Shown here: positions 1 to 7,445 of the stretch, piece by piece | Layout of the letters: each line of letters begins with the position of its first letter | How positions within the stretch are numbered: position 1 is the stretch's first letter | From: an uncultured bacterium | Lineage (GTDB): Bacteria > Bacteroidota > Bacteroidia > Bacteroidales > Muribaculaceae | Direction: 5' to 3' | Length of the DNA stretch: 64,000 nucleotides | Assembly: GCA_905214715.1 (NCBI GenBank) | Contig: CAJMMT010000006.1 | Location: 62,001 to 126,000 of the forward strand | Program-made: the position numbers and the translations under genes | The notes under the pieces: generated by a model | What the model was told of the DNA's origin: nothing | The model's input: only the letters and a program-made list of their open reading frames with translations | The model's database searches: none

Positions 1-432
1 GCTTTCCTTAAGATCGCCACGTATCTCGGATTCTACCAGACGTTCGTAGGCGGCATAGAAGTTTTCAAATTCCTTCTCTTTTACGCTACCGTCGTTGAGT
101 GCGCGGCCTTTCAGGTCTGACGCCCACTTGTCGGCATAAGCGTTCATGGCAGCGCTCTGGGCGAGCATACGGCCGTTGTTTTTAGATTTGGTGCGGGTGC
201 TGATTCCCATTTCCTCGGTCTTGCCGTCAAACAGCATGGCTGTGAAATGACGTTCGAGAGAAGTCTGAAGAGGGAGGGTGCTCATAACTTTCCAACCCTG
301 CTTTGTGAGTTCCTTGTTTCTGTTTTTGGCAAGTTTCTCAACCTCTTTCTGTTGTTTCTTGGTAAGATCGGTGGCCATAACTGTAGGCATAGCCAGACAG
401 AAAGCCATCAGGAGAATGATAAGTTTTTTCAT
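1..432 (-). CDS. Exported protein of unknown function, C-terminus outside the window
   Basis: Only the first 144 codons are present; the gene runs off the left edge. It opens with a clear signal peptide (MKKLIILLMAFCLAMPTVMA) probably cleaved after VMA at residue 20, so the product is exported. The mature part is rich in Lys, Glu and Ala and looks helical, with no cysteine or motif I recognise. It is the last visible gene of a minus-strand group of envelope genes, 55 bases downstream of a small lipoprotein gene. Function unknown; the reading frame itself is clear because it is open to the window edge and starts with a textbook signal sequence. Confidence 0.72.
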   Translation of the reverse strand, partial: MKKLIILLMAFCLAMPTVMATDLTKKQQKEVEKLAKNRNKELTKQGWKVMSTLPLQTSLERHFTAMLFDGKTEEMGISTRTKSKNNGRMLAQSAAMNAYADKWASDLKGRALNDGSVKEKEFENFYAAYERLVESEIRGDLKES

Positions 433-487
433 ATAAAGGTTAGTTTGCGCGGCTGCTCATGGCAACCGCCGGATTATTATCTGTTTT

Positions 488-928
488 TTATTTATATACT
501 CTGTCATCAACTTCCCATCCTTGAGCACATTTTTTCAAGGTTGTCACACTGCCATAGGTAGTGCGAAGCACTATCTCCGACTCTGAATATGTATAAGTCC
601 CCTTCGTTTCTGTTTCGGTCGAATTAGTCAAAATCCATTGATTTTTGGCCACATCGAACCCCTCAGTCTGAACTTTATTTACCTCTGTATATTCAGTCTC
701 GGAGTTGAACGTAAAAGCATAGTCAACATGAAATCGATCCCATACGTCCCCCCAACTGTTGACGTACCGAATGGTTTTACCAATCATTGGATTGGTATAT
801 ACATCATCGTTCTGTTCTTCATCAGGGAAGTCCGGCTCGTCATCGCTTCCGCCGCAGGAGGTCAACGAAAGACCGCCAACGAGCAGGATAGCCATAAGAA
901 AGTGTTTCAATTTGTTGTTAGTGAGCAT
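488..928 (-). CDS. Small surface-type lipoprotein, unknown function
   Basis: 146 residues. The N-terminus has a hydrophobic segment ending in a lipobox (SLTSC, Cys25), so it should be lipidated. Just after the cysteine comes GGSDDEPDFPDEE; an acidic stretch at this position resembles the Bacteroidota lipoprotein surface-export signal, so display on the outer face of the outer membrane is a reasonable inference. The rest is a small beta-rich region without recognised motifs, of the general style of lipocalin-like lipoproteins. It lies downstream of a strong hairpin at 1034-1085 that separates it from the caspase-fold operon, so it may have its own promoter, though I could not place one. Confidence 0.75.
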   Translation of the reverse strand: MLTNNKLKHFLMAILLVGGLSLTSCGGSDDEPDFPDEEQNDDVYTNPMIGKTIRYVNSWGDVWDRFHVDYAFTFNSETEYTEVNKVQTEGFDVAKNQWILTNSTETETKGTYTYSESEIVLRTTYGSVTTLKKCAQGWEVDDRVYK

Positions 929-1033
929 AATATGGTATTTTAAAGTGATATCTTAATGCTATTGGGATTTAAGATGTCGCAATTTACAAAAAAAATCCAA
1001 ACCAACCCACAACTTACCGAAAAATCGTGAAAA

Positions 1034-1085
1034 TATTAACATCATCCGCACGAATCATATTGATACTATGCGGATGATGTTAATA
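1034..1085 (-). terminator. Long perfect hairpin after the lipoprotein operon
   Basis: A 17-bp perfect inverted repeat (arms 1034-1050 and 1069-1085, TGCGGATGATGTTAATA in the right arm) with an 18-base loop. It begins 25 bases past the stop of the lipoprotein gene at 1111-1473, so it most likely ends that transcript. The U-tract on the minus strand is poor, so processing or 3'-end protection is an alternative role. Confidence 0.6.
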
Positions 1086-1110
1086 CTGATTCCAAAAGAA
1101 CGGTTACATG

Positions 1111-1473
1111 CTACGATACCCTATGAAATGTCACTCCGTCTTCCACTATGGTAAAACTGTTTTCAGTATGGGTGATGGTCGTGCTGCCTATATTTCCGTC
1201 GTTGTCCCTAATAGTCAGTTTATTTCCTTCAAGCTTATAATAAACATTCTCGGTATACTGTTCCCCCATATCAGTAAAACGCATTGTAAGCCTACCGTCC
1301 TGTGTGAAAGTCCAATACTCACCACCCTCCTCGTCTTCGGAAAGCCATGTCCCGACGATGCTCCAGACAGCAGGTTCATCTTCTTTTTTATCATCCTTGT
1401 CATTGCCACATGCGACACATCCTAAAGTCAGAACGACTGTCAACAGCAATGCGAAATACTTTATCTGTTTCAT
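1111..1473 (-). CDS. Small lipoprotein with lipocalin-like beta domain
   Basis: 120 residues. The signal peptide ends in a lipobox (GCVAC, Cys22) followed by a charged linker (GNDKDDKKEDEP), again like a surface-targeted Bacteroidota lipoprotein. The mature domain begins with a WSIVGTW motif and alternating strands (YWTFTQDGRLTMRF, YYKLEGNKLTIRD), a pattern typical of the small lipocalin-like or DUF5004-like lipoproteins of this phylum that bind unknown ligands. It is the third gene of a probable operon led by the caspase-fold protein, 30 bases after the outer membrane barrel gene. Family assignment is by pattern only. Confidence 0.75.
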   Translation of the reverse strand: MKQIKYFALLLTVVLTLGCVACGNDKDDKKEDEPAVWSIVGTWLSEDEEGGEYWTFTQDGRLTMRFTDMGEQYTENVYYKLEGNKLTIRDNDGNIGSTTITHTENSFTIVEDGVTFHRVS

Positions 1474-1503
1474 TTCTATTATTATTTAGCGTTTTTGATT
1501 GTT

Positions 1504-2091
1504 TCAGAATCTATAGCCCACTTTCAGCTGGGGGACACCATATGACAAACAGTCATAAGCATCAATCACTAAATTATATACAAAGTCTAATCCGATAAAT
1601 AAATGAGAATTAATATTCAGGCCCACTCCTGCCTCAGGAGTTATCAGAACCTGTATCACGCCAGAGCGACCAAACAGCTTAGGTCCTACTCCCAACTCAA
1701 CATATATACTCTGTCCACTTCCGAAGTCATTTGACGTGTATCTTACCATTCCCTTCACCCCGAAATTAGTAAAATCGGCATCTGCCAAAGGAACTCCCAC
1801 AGTAGCCATTGCCTTGACAGCGAAATGTCTTGATGTGGCCCACTGGTAACCGGCATCTAAACTTATATAACCTCCTTGGCCATACCCCGCTGAATAAGTT
1901 CCAGGAGTATTAATCCACTTATTAGTAAAATAGTCCCAATAGCCACCACCATACGAATAGCTACCATCCACAAGATTCCCTATAGTATGTCCCCCTCCCA
2001 ACTCAACTACCACCCCGCTTCGGTTGGCGTTCTGAGCTTGAGCACCGATGAATAGCATCAGCGTTCCGAGTACCATCAATATCTTTTTCAT
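1504..2091 (-). CDS. Small outer membrane beta-barrel protein
   Basis: 195 residues. It has a signal peptide (MKKILMVLGTLMLFIGAQAQ, cleavage after AQA or AQAQ) and then repeated amphipathic strands rich in Gly, Tyr and Ser, ending in YRF. A terminal aromatic residue and this strand pattern are typical of small 8-stranded outer membrane barrels (OmpA/OmpX-like fold). Glycines near residue 25-35 (VVELGGGHTIGN) form the first hairpin. It lies 40 bases after the caspase-fold gene and 30 bases before a lipoprotein gene, so the three are probably co-transcribed. Whether it is a pore, receptor or structural protein cannot be told. Confidence 0.8.
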   Translation of the reverse strand: MKKILMVLGTLMLFIGAQAQNANRSGVVVELGGGHTIGNLVDGSYSYGGGYWDYFTNKWINTPGTYSAGYGQGGYISLDAGYQWATSRHFAVKAMATVGVPLADADFTNFGVKGMVRYTSNDFGSGQSIYVELGVGPKLFGRSGVIQVLITPEAGVGLNINSHLFIGLDFVYNLVIDAYDCLSYGVPQLKVGYRF

Positions 2092-2131
2092 CTCCGTAGT
2101 TCTAATTTATAATTCAAATTTGCGTTGAAAT

Positions 2132-3748
2132 TTATTTCACCAATCTGTATGATTCCCATTTTTTGCCGAGAGCCGGCGATACCGTAAGTGTGGGAGTTTG
2201 ACGCTGGCGGTTGATCGTAAGGGATTTGCGGCTAACGTTCTCTTTCACGTATTCAGCGATTTCGCCAAGTGTAGCTTTACCATCAGTTTCGCGCAGTTTC
2301 TTCAGCAGAAAGTAGGTAAACATACCATGCCCCTTCTCGTCGTAATGCCATGCCGTCTGGGCATCGGTAACAGCGGAAAAGACCGCGACATTACCACCTA
2401 ATTGCATAGGCTTCGGACGCAATCCCACTCCACGGCACTCGGCAATCATATCGCCCGTACGCTGACTGCCGCTGAAACATGCGTCAAGGAAAACAGTTGT
2501 GGCTTTGTTTGAAAGAGAGGCAAGTGTGGAATTGAATTCATCCATCGACAGGCATACCTCCTGCTTGGGTTTATAAGCGTCGACGGGAATAAGAAGAGCT
2601 TTACCCGAAACCTCATCGGGAGCGCCATGGCCTGCGTAATATATAACCAATTCCAGATCTCCGTTATAGACCTCGCACAAATCTTTCATATAGGCTATAG
2701 CTTCACGCATCTGACCGAGCGTAGCGTCGTTATAAACATTTATATTTTCTTTCGGCAGACCGAGTATCTGACGGCAATAAGTCTCCACCGACTTTCCGTC
2801 GTTAAGAGCGAAAGGCACCTCGCCCATTGAATTGTAGTTCTGGTTTGCGAATATGAAAGCGAAAACGTTGCGGTCGGTAACCGGATTGTAGGGCAGGTTC
2901 ATGTCTATATCAGCCACTGTGCCAACCGGCCGCGCGGTCGTCGGCTTTTTCTTTACCGGCACGTTACCGGTCGTTTTAACCGGAGCATTGCCTCCGGGTT
3001 GCTGAATAAGATCAGCCACATCGGCTACGGTCATCTCAGACGAACCCACGCCGGGATTAGCCAGATATTTCCTTACGCTGGTTTCGTCAAGTCCGTATAG
3101 GCGGCAATTGTCTGTGTTTATGAAATCAGGAAGCGAACCGTAACCGATCAGCATAGGGCATTTCACAAACGCATTGGCACCAAGCTTATACAATCCCCTG
3201 GGAAGGGATACCGATGTGAGGCTGACACACTCCCGGCATACTTCATCGCCTATCGATGTAACACTTGCGGGAAACGTCAATCTTATGAGCACAGGGCATT
3301 TTGCGAAAGCCTCCGCGCCTATTGACTGAAGTCCTTCCGGCATCCATACAGCCGACAATTCTTTGTTTCCTTTGAATGCCCCTTTCCCTATCGAAACAAC
3401 ACTCGACGGAATTTCAATAACATTTATACGGCAGGAATTGAAAGCGTTGTTTCCTATTGAAGTCGGTTCACCCTGAAAAACCACCCTTTCCACCATACGC
3501 GGATTCCAGGGCATTCCGGATGAAGAATAGTTGTTCATCGGGCCGGAGCCAATAATGGTAAGCCGGTTGCCGTCAAGATTCCATCTGAGATTAGGACCAC
3601 ATTTTCCGGATGCGCCGGCCATGGCTTCGGATGTGCCGAGCATAAACAACATGACAAGAATCAGAGAGACCCTTAACGACTTTCTAACAGCCGAGGATAC
3701 TACACTCAATCCTAACTGATTATCAATAGCAAAGAGTAATTGTTTCAT
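2132..3748 (-). CDS. Exported BspA-type leucine-rich-repeat protein with C-terminal caspase-fold (C14) peptidase
   Basis: 538 residues. A long N-terminal segment with a hydrophobic core (SLILVMLFMLGTSEAMA, about residues 28-44) acts as signal peptide or anchor. Residues about 85-200 are five or six LRR_5/BspA repeats (NAFNSC, GAFKGN, EAFAKC, NAFVKC). A Pro/Lys/Thr linker (about 250-285) leads to a caspase-like domain from about 292. It keeps the catalytic pair: His374 in YYAGHG and Cys424 in FLDACFSGS, as in clan CD metacaspase-like enzymes. Such enzymes usually cut after Arg or Lys, but specificity here is unknown. It heads an operon with an outer membrane barrel and a lipoprotein, driven by a consensus promoter at 3840-3870. 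The combination suggests a regulated envelope protease with a binding domain; its substrate is unknown. Confidence 0.88.
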   Translation of the reverse strand: MKQLLFAIDNQLGLSVVSSAVRKSLRVSLILVMLFMLGTSEAMAGASGKCGPNLRWNLDGNRLTIIGSGPMNNYSSSGMPWNPRMVERVVFQGEPTSIGNNAFNSCRINVIEIPSSVVSIGKGAFKGNKELSAVWMPEGLQSIGAEAFAKCPVLIRLTFPASVTSIGDEVCRECVSLTSVSLPRGLYKLGANAFVKCPMLIGYGSLPDFINTDNCRLYGLDETSVRKYLANPGVGSSEMTVADVADLIQQPGGNAPVKTTGNVPVKKKPTTARPVGTVADIDMNLPYNPVTDRNVFAFIFANQNYNSMGEVPFALNDGKSVETYCRQILGLPKENINVYNDATLGQMREAIAYMKDLCEVYNGDLELVIYYAGHGAPDEVSGKALLIPVDAYKPKQEVCLSMDEFNSTLASLSNKATTVFLDACFSGSQRTGDMIAECRGVGLRPKPMQLGGNVAVFSAVTDAQTAWHYDEKGHGMFTYFLLKKLRETDGKATLGEIAEYVKENVSRKSLTINRQRQTPTLTVSPALGKKWESYRLVK

Positions 3749-3839
3749 TTATATATGGTTAGCTATTTATTCAATTTCCTATTCAACGCAAACTCCAAAT
3801 TAGATCGGGATTCCAAGTCATAAAAAATCCAAACCGATG

Positions 3840-3870
3840 CAAAGATAACCAAAAATGCGCTAAGTACAAA
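3840..3870 (-). promoter_or_regulatory. Bacteroidota-type promoter for the LRR-caspase operon
   Basis: On the minus strand: TTTG (complement of 3867-3870), 19 bases, then TATCTTTG (complement of 3840-3847). This fits the phylum consensus TTTG-N19-TAnnTTTG exactly. It predicts a start near 3833 and an 85-base leader to the ATG at 3748. Confidence 0.75.
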
Positions 3871-3912
3871 GGTTAAAAGCAAGAGTATGTTTAATAAAAG
3901 ATGTCTACGCAA

Positions 3913-3933
3913 CATAATATTCAAAATATTATG
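3913..3933. promoter_or_regulatory. 9-bp palindrome in the divergent region before pullulanase
   Basis: CATAATATT, spacer CAA, AATATTATG: a perfect inverted repeat in the 319-base divergent gap 3749-4067. It lies upstream of both the caspase operon promoter and the pullulanase gene, so it could be a regulator site for either. The rest of the gap is AT-rich, with a short hairpin GGACT/AGTCC at 4020-4034 in the pullulanase leader. I found no consensus plus-strand promoter there. Confidence 0.4.
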
Positions 3934-4067
3934 AATCATGGAACGTTGAAAATATGGGGGGATTATGTTTTAGCAATTAATTTTCTTACAGACTATAATC
4001 TTATTATTCTTCCGGCTTACGGACTAACCGAGTCCATACGGCCAAGGCAAGAAACAGAGTACACTTT

Positions 4068-6098
4068 ATGACCAAAACGACTTCTGCTCTTCTTAGAGCC
4101 GGATTAGCATGCACAGCCATCATGCTGACAGCATCGGTACAGGCGCAAAGCAAATTCGACGCCAAATTCGATTCTTATCCAACCTACAACGGCGAAGACC
4201 TGGAACTTCAGGTAAACGCCGATAACACAGCCTTCCGTCTCTGGAGCCCTGCGGCGCAGGCAGTGAAACTGCGCATCTATGCCGACGGCCGTTTAGGAAC
4301 TCCGCTACAAACCATCGACATGAAAGCCGACCGCTCCAACGGTACCTGGACAGCCTCTCTACCCGGACAGCTTTACGGCAAATTCTACACCTTCCAGGTG
4401 GAACAGGATGGCAAATGGCTCGACGAGACCCCTGGCGTATGGCCGAAAGCCGTAGGAGTGAACGGCGAACGCGCCGCCATAATAGACCTGAGCAAGACCA
4501 ACCCCGATGGTTGGAATGCCGACAAAGGTCCCGAAGTAAAGAATTTCTCAGACGTAGTTCTGTACGAGATGCACCACCGCGATTTCTCTATGGATCCATC
4601 TTCCGGCATAGCCAACAAAGGCAAATTCTTAGCGCTTACCGAAAAGGGAACAACAACGCCTTCGGGCCAGAAAACAGGCATAGACCATCTCAAGGAGTTG
4701 GGCGTTACACACGTTCACATACTTCCCTCCTATGACTACAACTCTGTAGACGAGATGAATCTGCAACAGAATACTTACAACTGGGGCTACGATCCTCTGA
4801 ACTACAACGCGCCGGAAGGTTCCTACTCTACCAATCCATCAGACCCCGCTACCCGTGTACGCGAGATGAAAGAGATGGTCAAGGCTCTCCATGACGCCGG
4901 CATCGGCGTGGTGATGGACGTTGTCTACAATCATACAGCTGAAAATGATGGTTCCAATTTCGAGCTTACAGCCCCGGGATACTATCACCGCCACTGGGAC
5001 GACGGACGCTATTCCGACGCATCGGGATGCGGCAACGAGACAGCATCAGACCGCCAGCAGATGCGCGATTACATAATAAACTCGGTGAAATACTGGGCCG
5101 ACGAATATCATATCGACGGATTCCGTTTCGACCTCATGGCCATCCACGACACCGAGACAATGAACCAGGTGGCCGCGGCCCTCAAGAAGATAAACCCATC
5201 GATATTCGTATATGGCGAAGGATGGACAGCCGGAGACTCGCCCCTAGCGCCGGAACGCCGCGCCCTGAAGGAGAATGTATCTAAAATGACAGACATAGCG
5301 GTATTCTCCGATGACATACGCGATGCGGTCAAGGGGCATTATACCGACGCTTCCGACCGCGGTTTCGCCACCGGCAAACCTGGGCTCGAAGAAACAGTCA
5401 AAATAGGTATCGTAGCCGCCACCGCCCACCCTCAGGTAAACTATGCCAAGGGCAACAACTCCAAGTTCCCCTACGCTTCCTCTCCCGAGATGATAGTGAA
5501 CTACGTATCCTGCCATGATGACCTCACTCTGACCGACAAGCTACGTAAGTCTATGCCAGATGCTCCTGATTCAGTGCGCCAGCAGGCCGCCAAGCTCGCC
5601 CAGACCATAGTCTTCACATCGCAGGGCACACCGTTCATGTTCGCAGGCGAAGAGATATTCCGCGACAAGAAGGGTGTACACAATTCTTATAAGTCGCCAG
5701 ACTCCATAAACGCGATAGACTGGAACCTGAAGAGCGAGAACCGCGACCTTTTCGATTATTACAAAGGACTGATTGCCCTGCGCAAGGCACATCCGGCATT
5801 CCGCATGACCTCAGCCGACCAGATAGCGCGTCATCTCGTATTCGACAAGATTGACTCCGCGAAGATCCCAAATCTTATTTCATACTCACTGCGCGACAAT
5901 GCCAACGGTGATTCATGGAAAGAGATAAAAGTGGTATTCAACGGCGCCTCCAAGCCCCAGAGCATAAACGTCAAGAAAGGGAACTGGATGATTGTGGCAC
6001 AAGACGGCAAGATTTCGCCTGCCGGCGACCTCGGCCGCACCAACGGAGGCAAGATAACACTTGCCCCCTACTCCGCCCTGATACTCGCCAGACAATAA
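4068..6098 (+). CDS. pulA: Type I pullulanase (GH13), exported
   Basis: 676 residues. It hydrolyses alpha-1,6 branches of pullulan, limit dextrin or glycogen. The signal peptide (to about residue 27, SVQAQ) places it in the periplasm or on the surface. A CBM48-like N-terminal module (RLWSPAA at about 57-63) precedes the GH13 barrel. The pullulanase signature YNWGYDP is at 237-243, region I DVVYNHT at 284-290, the nucleophile Asp355 in GFRFDL, the acid/base Glu384 in YGEGW, and HD at 483-484. The length fits single-barrel type I enzymes. It stands alone: no SusC/SusD or other glycogen genes are next to it. A strong terminator follows. Start chosen at the only ATG before the signal peptide. Confidence 0.93.
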   Translation: MTKTTSALLRAGLACTAIMLTASVQAQSKFDAKFDSYPTYNGEDLELQVNADNTAFRLWSPAAQAVKLRIYADGRLGTPLQTIDMKADRSNGTWTASLPGQLYGKFYTFQVEQDGKWLDETPGVWPKAVGVNGERAAIIDLSKTNPDGWNADKGPEVKNFSDVVLYEMHHRDFSMDPSSGIANKGKFLALTEKGTTTPSGQKTGIDHLKELGVTHVHILPSYDYNSVDEMNLQQNTYNWGYDPLNYNAPEGSYSTNPSDPATRVREMKEMVKALHDAGIGVVMDVVYNHTAENDGSNFELTAPGYYHRHWDDGRYSDASGCGNETASDRQQMRDYIINSVKYWADEYHIDGFRFDLMAIHDTETMNQVAAALKKINPSIFVYGEGWTAGDSPLAPERRALKENVSKMTDIAVFSDDIRDAVKGHYTDASDRGFATGKPGLEETVKIGIVAATAHPQVNYAKGNNSKFPYASSPEMIVNYVSCHDDLTLTDKLRKSMPDAPDSVRQQAAKLAQTIVFTSQGTPFMFAGEEIFRDKKGVHNSYKSPDSINAIDWNLKSENRDLFDYYKGLIALRKAHPAFRMTSADQIARHLVFDKIDSAKIPNLISYSLRDNANGDSWKEIKVVFNGASKPQSINVKKGNWMIVAQDGKISPAGDLGRTNGGKITLAPYSALILARQ

Positions 6099-6111
6099 TA
6101 CGCGGGAAATC

Positions 6112-6155
6112 AAAAAGAAAAAGACCGAGCTTTTGGCTCGGCCTTTTTCTTTTTG
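6112..6155. terminator. Bidirectional intrinsic terminator between pullulanase and tRNA-Arg
   Basis: CCGAGC/GCTCGG stem with loop TTTTG, flanked by an A-run on the left and a T-run on the right (CTTTTTCTTTTT). It can end the pullulanase transcript on the plus strand and the tRNA-Arg transcript arriving from the minus strand. Confidence 0.85.
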
Positions 6156-6163
6156 TAAATTTG

Positions 6164-6235
6164 TACACCCATGGGGAGTCGAACCCCAATCGATGGAACC
6201 GGAATCCATTATTCTATCCATTGAACTATGGGTGC
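6164..6235 (-). tRNA. tRNA-Arg, anticodon CCG
   Basis: A 72-base cloverleaf on the minus strand. Acceptor arms are GCACCCA and TGGGTGT (one G-U at the end), the D arm starts GTTC, the anticodon stem is ATGGA/TCCAT around loop TTCCGGT (anticodon CCG, reads CGG), and the T arm is TGGGG-TTCGACT-CCCCA with discriminator A. CCA is not encoded. A -7 box lies at 6268-6275 just upstream. The anticodon and arms pair fully, so this call is firm. Confidence 0.95.
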
Positions 6236-6267
6236 TTCCATCCATTGCCAAATCGGCAATGCAGTTG

Positions 6268-6275
6268 CAAAGGTA
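6268..6275 (-). promoter_or_regulatory. -7 box for tRNA-Arg
   Basis: TACCTTTG on the minus strand, matching TAnnTTTG, 32 bases before the tRNA. The best TTG upstream (complement of 6293-6295) is at 17 bases, slightly short of the usual 19-20. Confidence 0.5.
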
Positions 6276-6326
6276 ATAAAAAAATCCCCAATCAATATAC
6301 ATGAAGGGGAATTTTTCACAAACAAG

Positions 6327-7016
6327 ATGAATGTCAGAATAGAACAAGGCTGGAAAGAGGCCCTTGCCGCCGAATTTGAGAAACCATATTTCCAAGAGCT
6401 TACCAAGCGGGTAAGACGTTTTTACGCCGACCCATCCCTGCCGTCGCATCCCGATGCCGGACGAATATTCGCAGCATTCGACGCTTCGCCGTTCGACAAG
6501 ACCAGAGTAGTGATTCTCGGTCAGGACCCTTACCACGGTCCGAACCAGGCCAATGGACTCGCTTTCTCGGTAAACCCCGGCATACCTCTGCCCCCATCGC
6601 TTAAAAACATCTACACCGAAATAGAGAACGAATTCGGAGCCGCACCTACCGACGGCGACCTGTCGGGATGGGCCCGACAGGGAGTGCTGTTGCTAAACGC
6701 AACACTGACAGTAGGCCAGGGCATGCCGAAATCACATGCCGGAATCGGATGGGAACAATTCACCGACGCCGCCGTGGCCGCGCTCGCATCCCGAAGGGAA
6801 GGGATAGTTTATATGCTGTGGGGATCGGACGCCGCACGCAAAGGAGCCCTCATACCACGCGACTGCAATCTGGTGCTGACCGCGCCCCATCCCTCTCCGT
6901 TGTCGGCCTACCGAGGCTTTTTCGGATGCGGCCATTTCAAAGCGGCCAACCGATATCTGGAACAGCAGGGACTGCCACCGATAGACTGGACCCTCGCCCA
7001 AACAACTAAAAACTGA
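6327..7016 (+). CDS. ung: Uracil-DNA glycosylase, family 1
   Basis: 229 residues with the chosen start. Removes uracil from DNA to begin base excision repair. The water-activating loop GQDPYH is at 65-70 (Asp67 catalytic), and the minor-groove loop HPSPLS at 188-193 carries His188. The length fits Ung well. The frame stays open upstream to 6228, but that would overlap the tRNA-Arg gene on the other strand and add a non-homologous tail, so the ATG at 6327 (MNVRIEQGWKEAL) is preferred. It is followed after 21 bases by a cysteine-motif redox protein gene in the same direction. Confidence 0.95.
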   Translation: MNVRIEQGWKEALAAEFEKPYFQELTKRVRRFYADPSLPSHPDAGRIFAAFDASPFDKTRVVILGQDPYHGPNQANGLAFSVNPGIPLPPSLKNIYTEIENEFGAAPTDGDLSGWARQGVLLLNATLTVGQGMPKSHAGIGWEQFTDAAVAALASRREGIVYMLWGSDAARKGALIPRDCNLVLTAPHPSPLSAYRGFFGCGHFKAANRYLEQQGLPPIDWTLAQTTKN

Positions 7017-7037
7017 AACTAACAACTCCTGACCGAC

Positions 7038-7445
7038 ATGACACTTGAAGAAAGAATTGAAACGGCAGCCGAACTACGCCGTGCCGGATATAACTGCGCA
7101 TCATCTGTATTACTTTGTTTTCCCGACATTACGGGTATGAGCAGAGAAGAAGCCACGAAAGTGACCAACGCCTTGGGTTCAGGCATAGGCGGCTGTCGCG
7201 AAATCTGCGGCGCGGCCACAGCAATGGCAATGCTCGCCGGATTCAAGAGCGCCCCGAGCGCATCATCTAAAGCCGAGGCTTCGAAACTGGCAAACGGATG
7301 CCTGAAAGAATTCGCCGACGCCAACTCCGGATGCCTACGCTGCGCCCAATTGAAAGACCGGCAGACACAAGGAGGAGCCGTACGCAGTTGCAACGAGCTC
7401 GTGGCCCAATGCGTAGCCATCGCACATCATAGGATTGCCAAGTGA
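7038..7445 (+). CDS. C_GCAxxG_C_C family redox-type protein
   Basis: 135 residues. It shows the cysteine pattern of the C_GCAxxG_C_C family: Cys20 (YNCASS), the core GGCREICGAA with Cys53 and Cys57, then Cys88, Cys99, Cys102, Cys118 and Cys125. Proteins of this family are small cytoplasmic putative redox or metal-binding proteins of unknown substrate; no signal peptide is seen. It lies between ung and the DUF5103 gene, whose GTG start overlaps its stop by four bases, suggesting translational coupling. The biochemical role cannot be stated. Confidence 0.85.
   Translation: MTLEERIETAAELRRAGYNCASSVLLCFPDITGMSREEATKVTNALGSGIGGCREICGAATAMAMLAGFKSAPSASSKAEASKLANGCLKEFADANSGCLRCAQLKDRQTQGGAVRSCNELVAQCVAIAHHRIAK

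Noticed and set aside
5913..6536. 207-codon minus-strand frame covering the tRNA and ends of two genes
   Set aside because: It crosses a tRNA and is antisense to pulA and ung.
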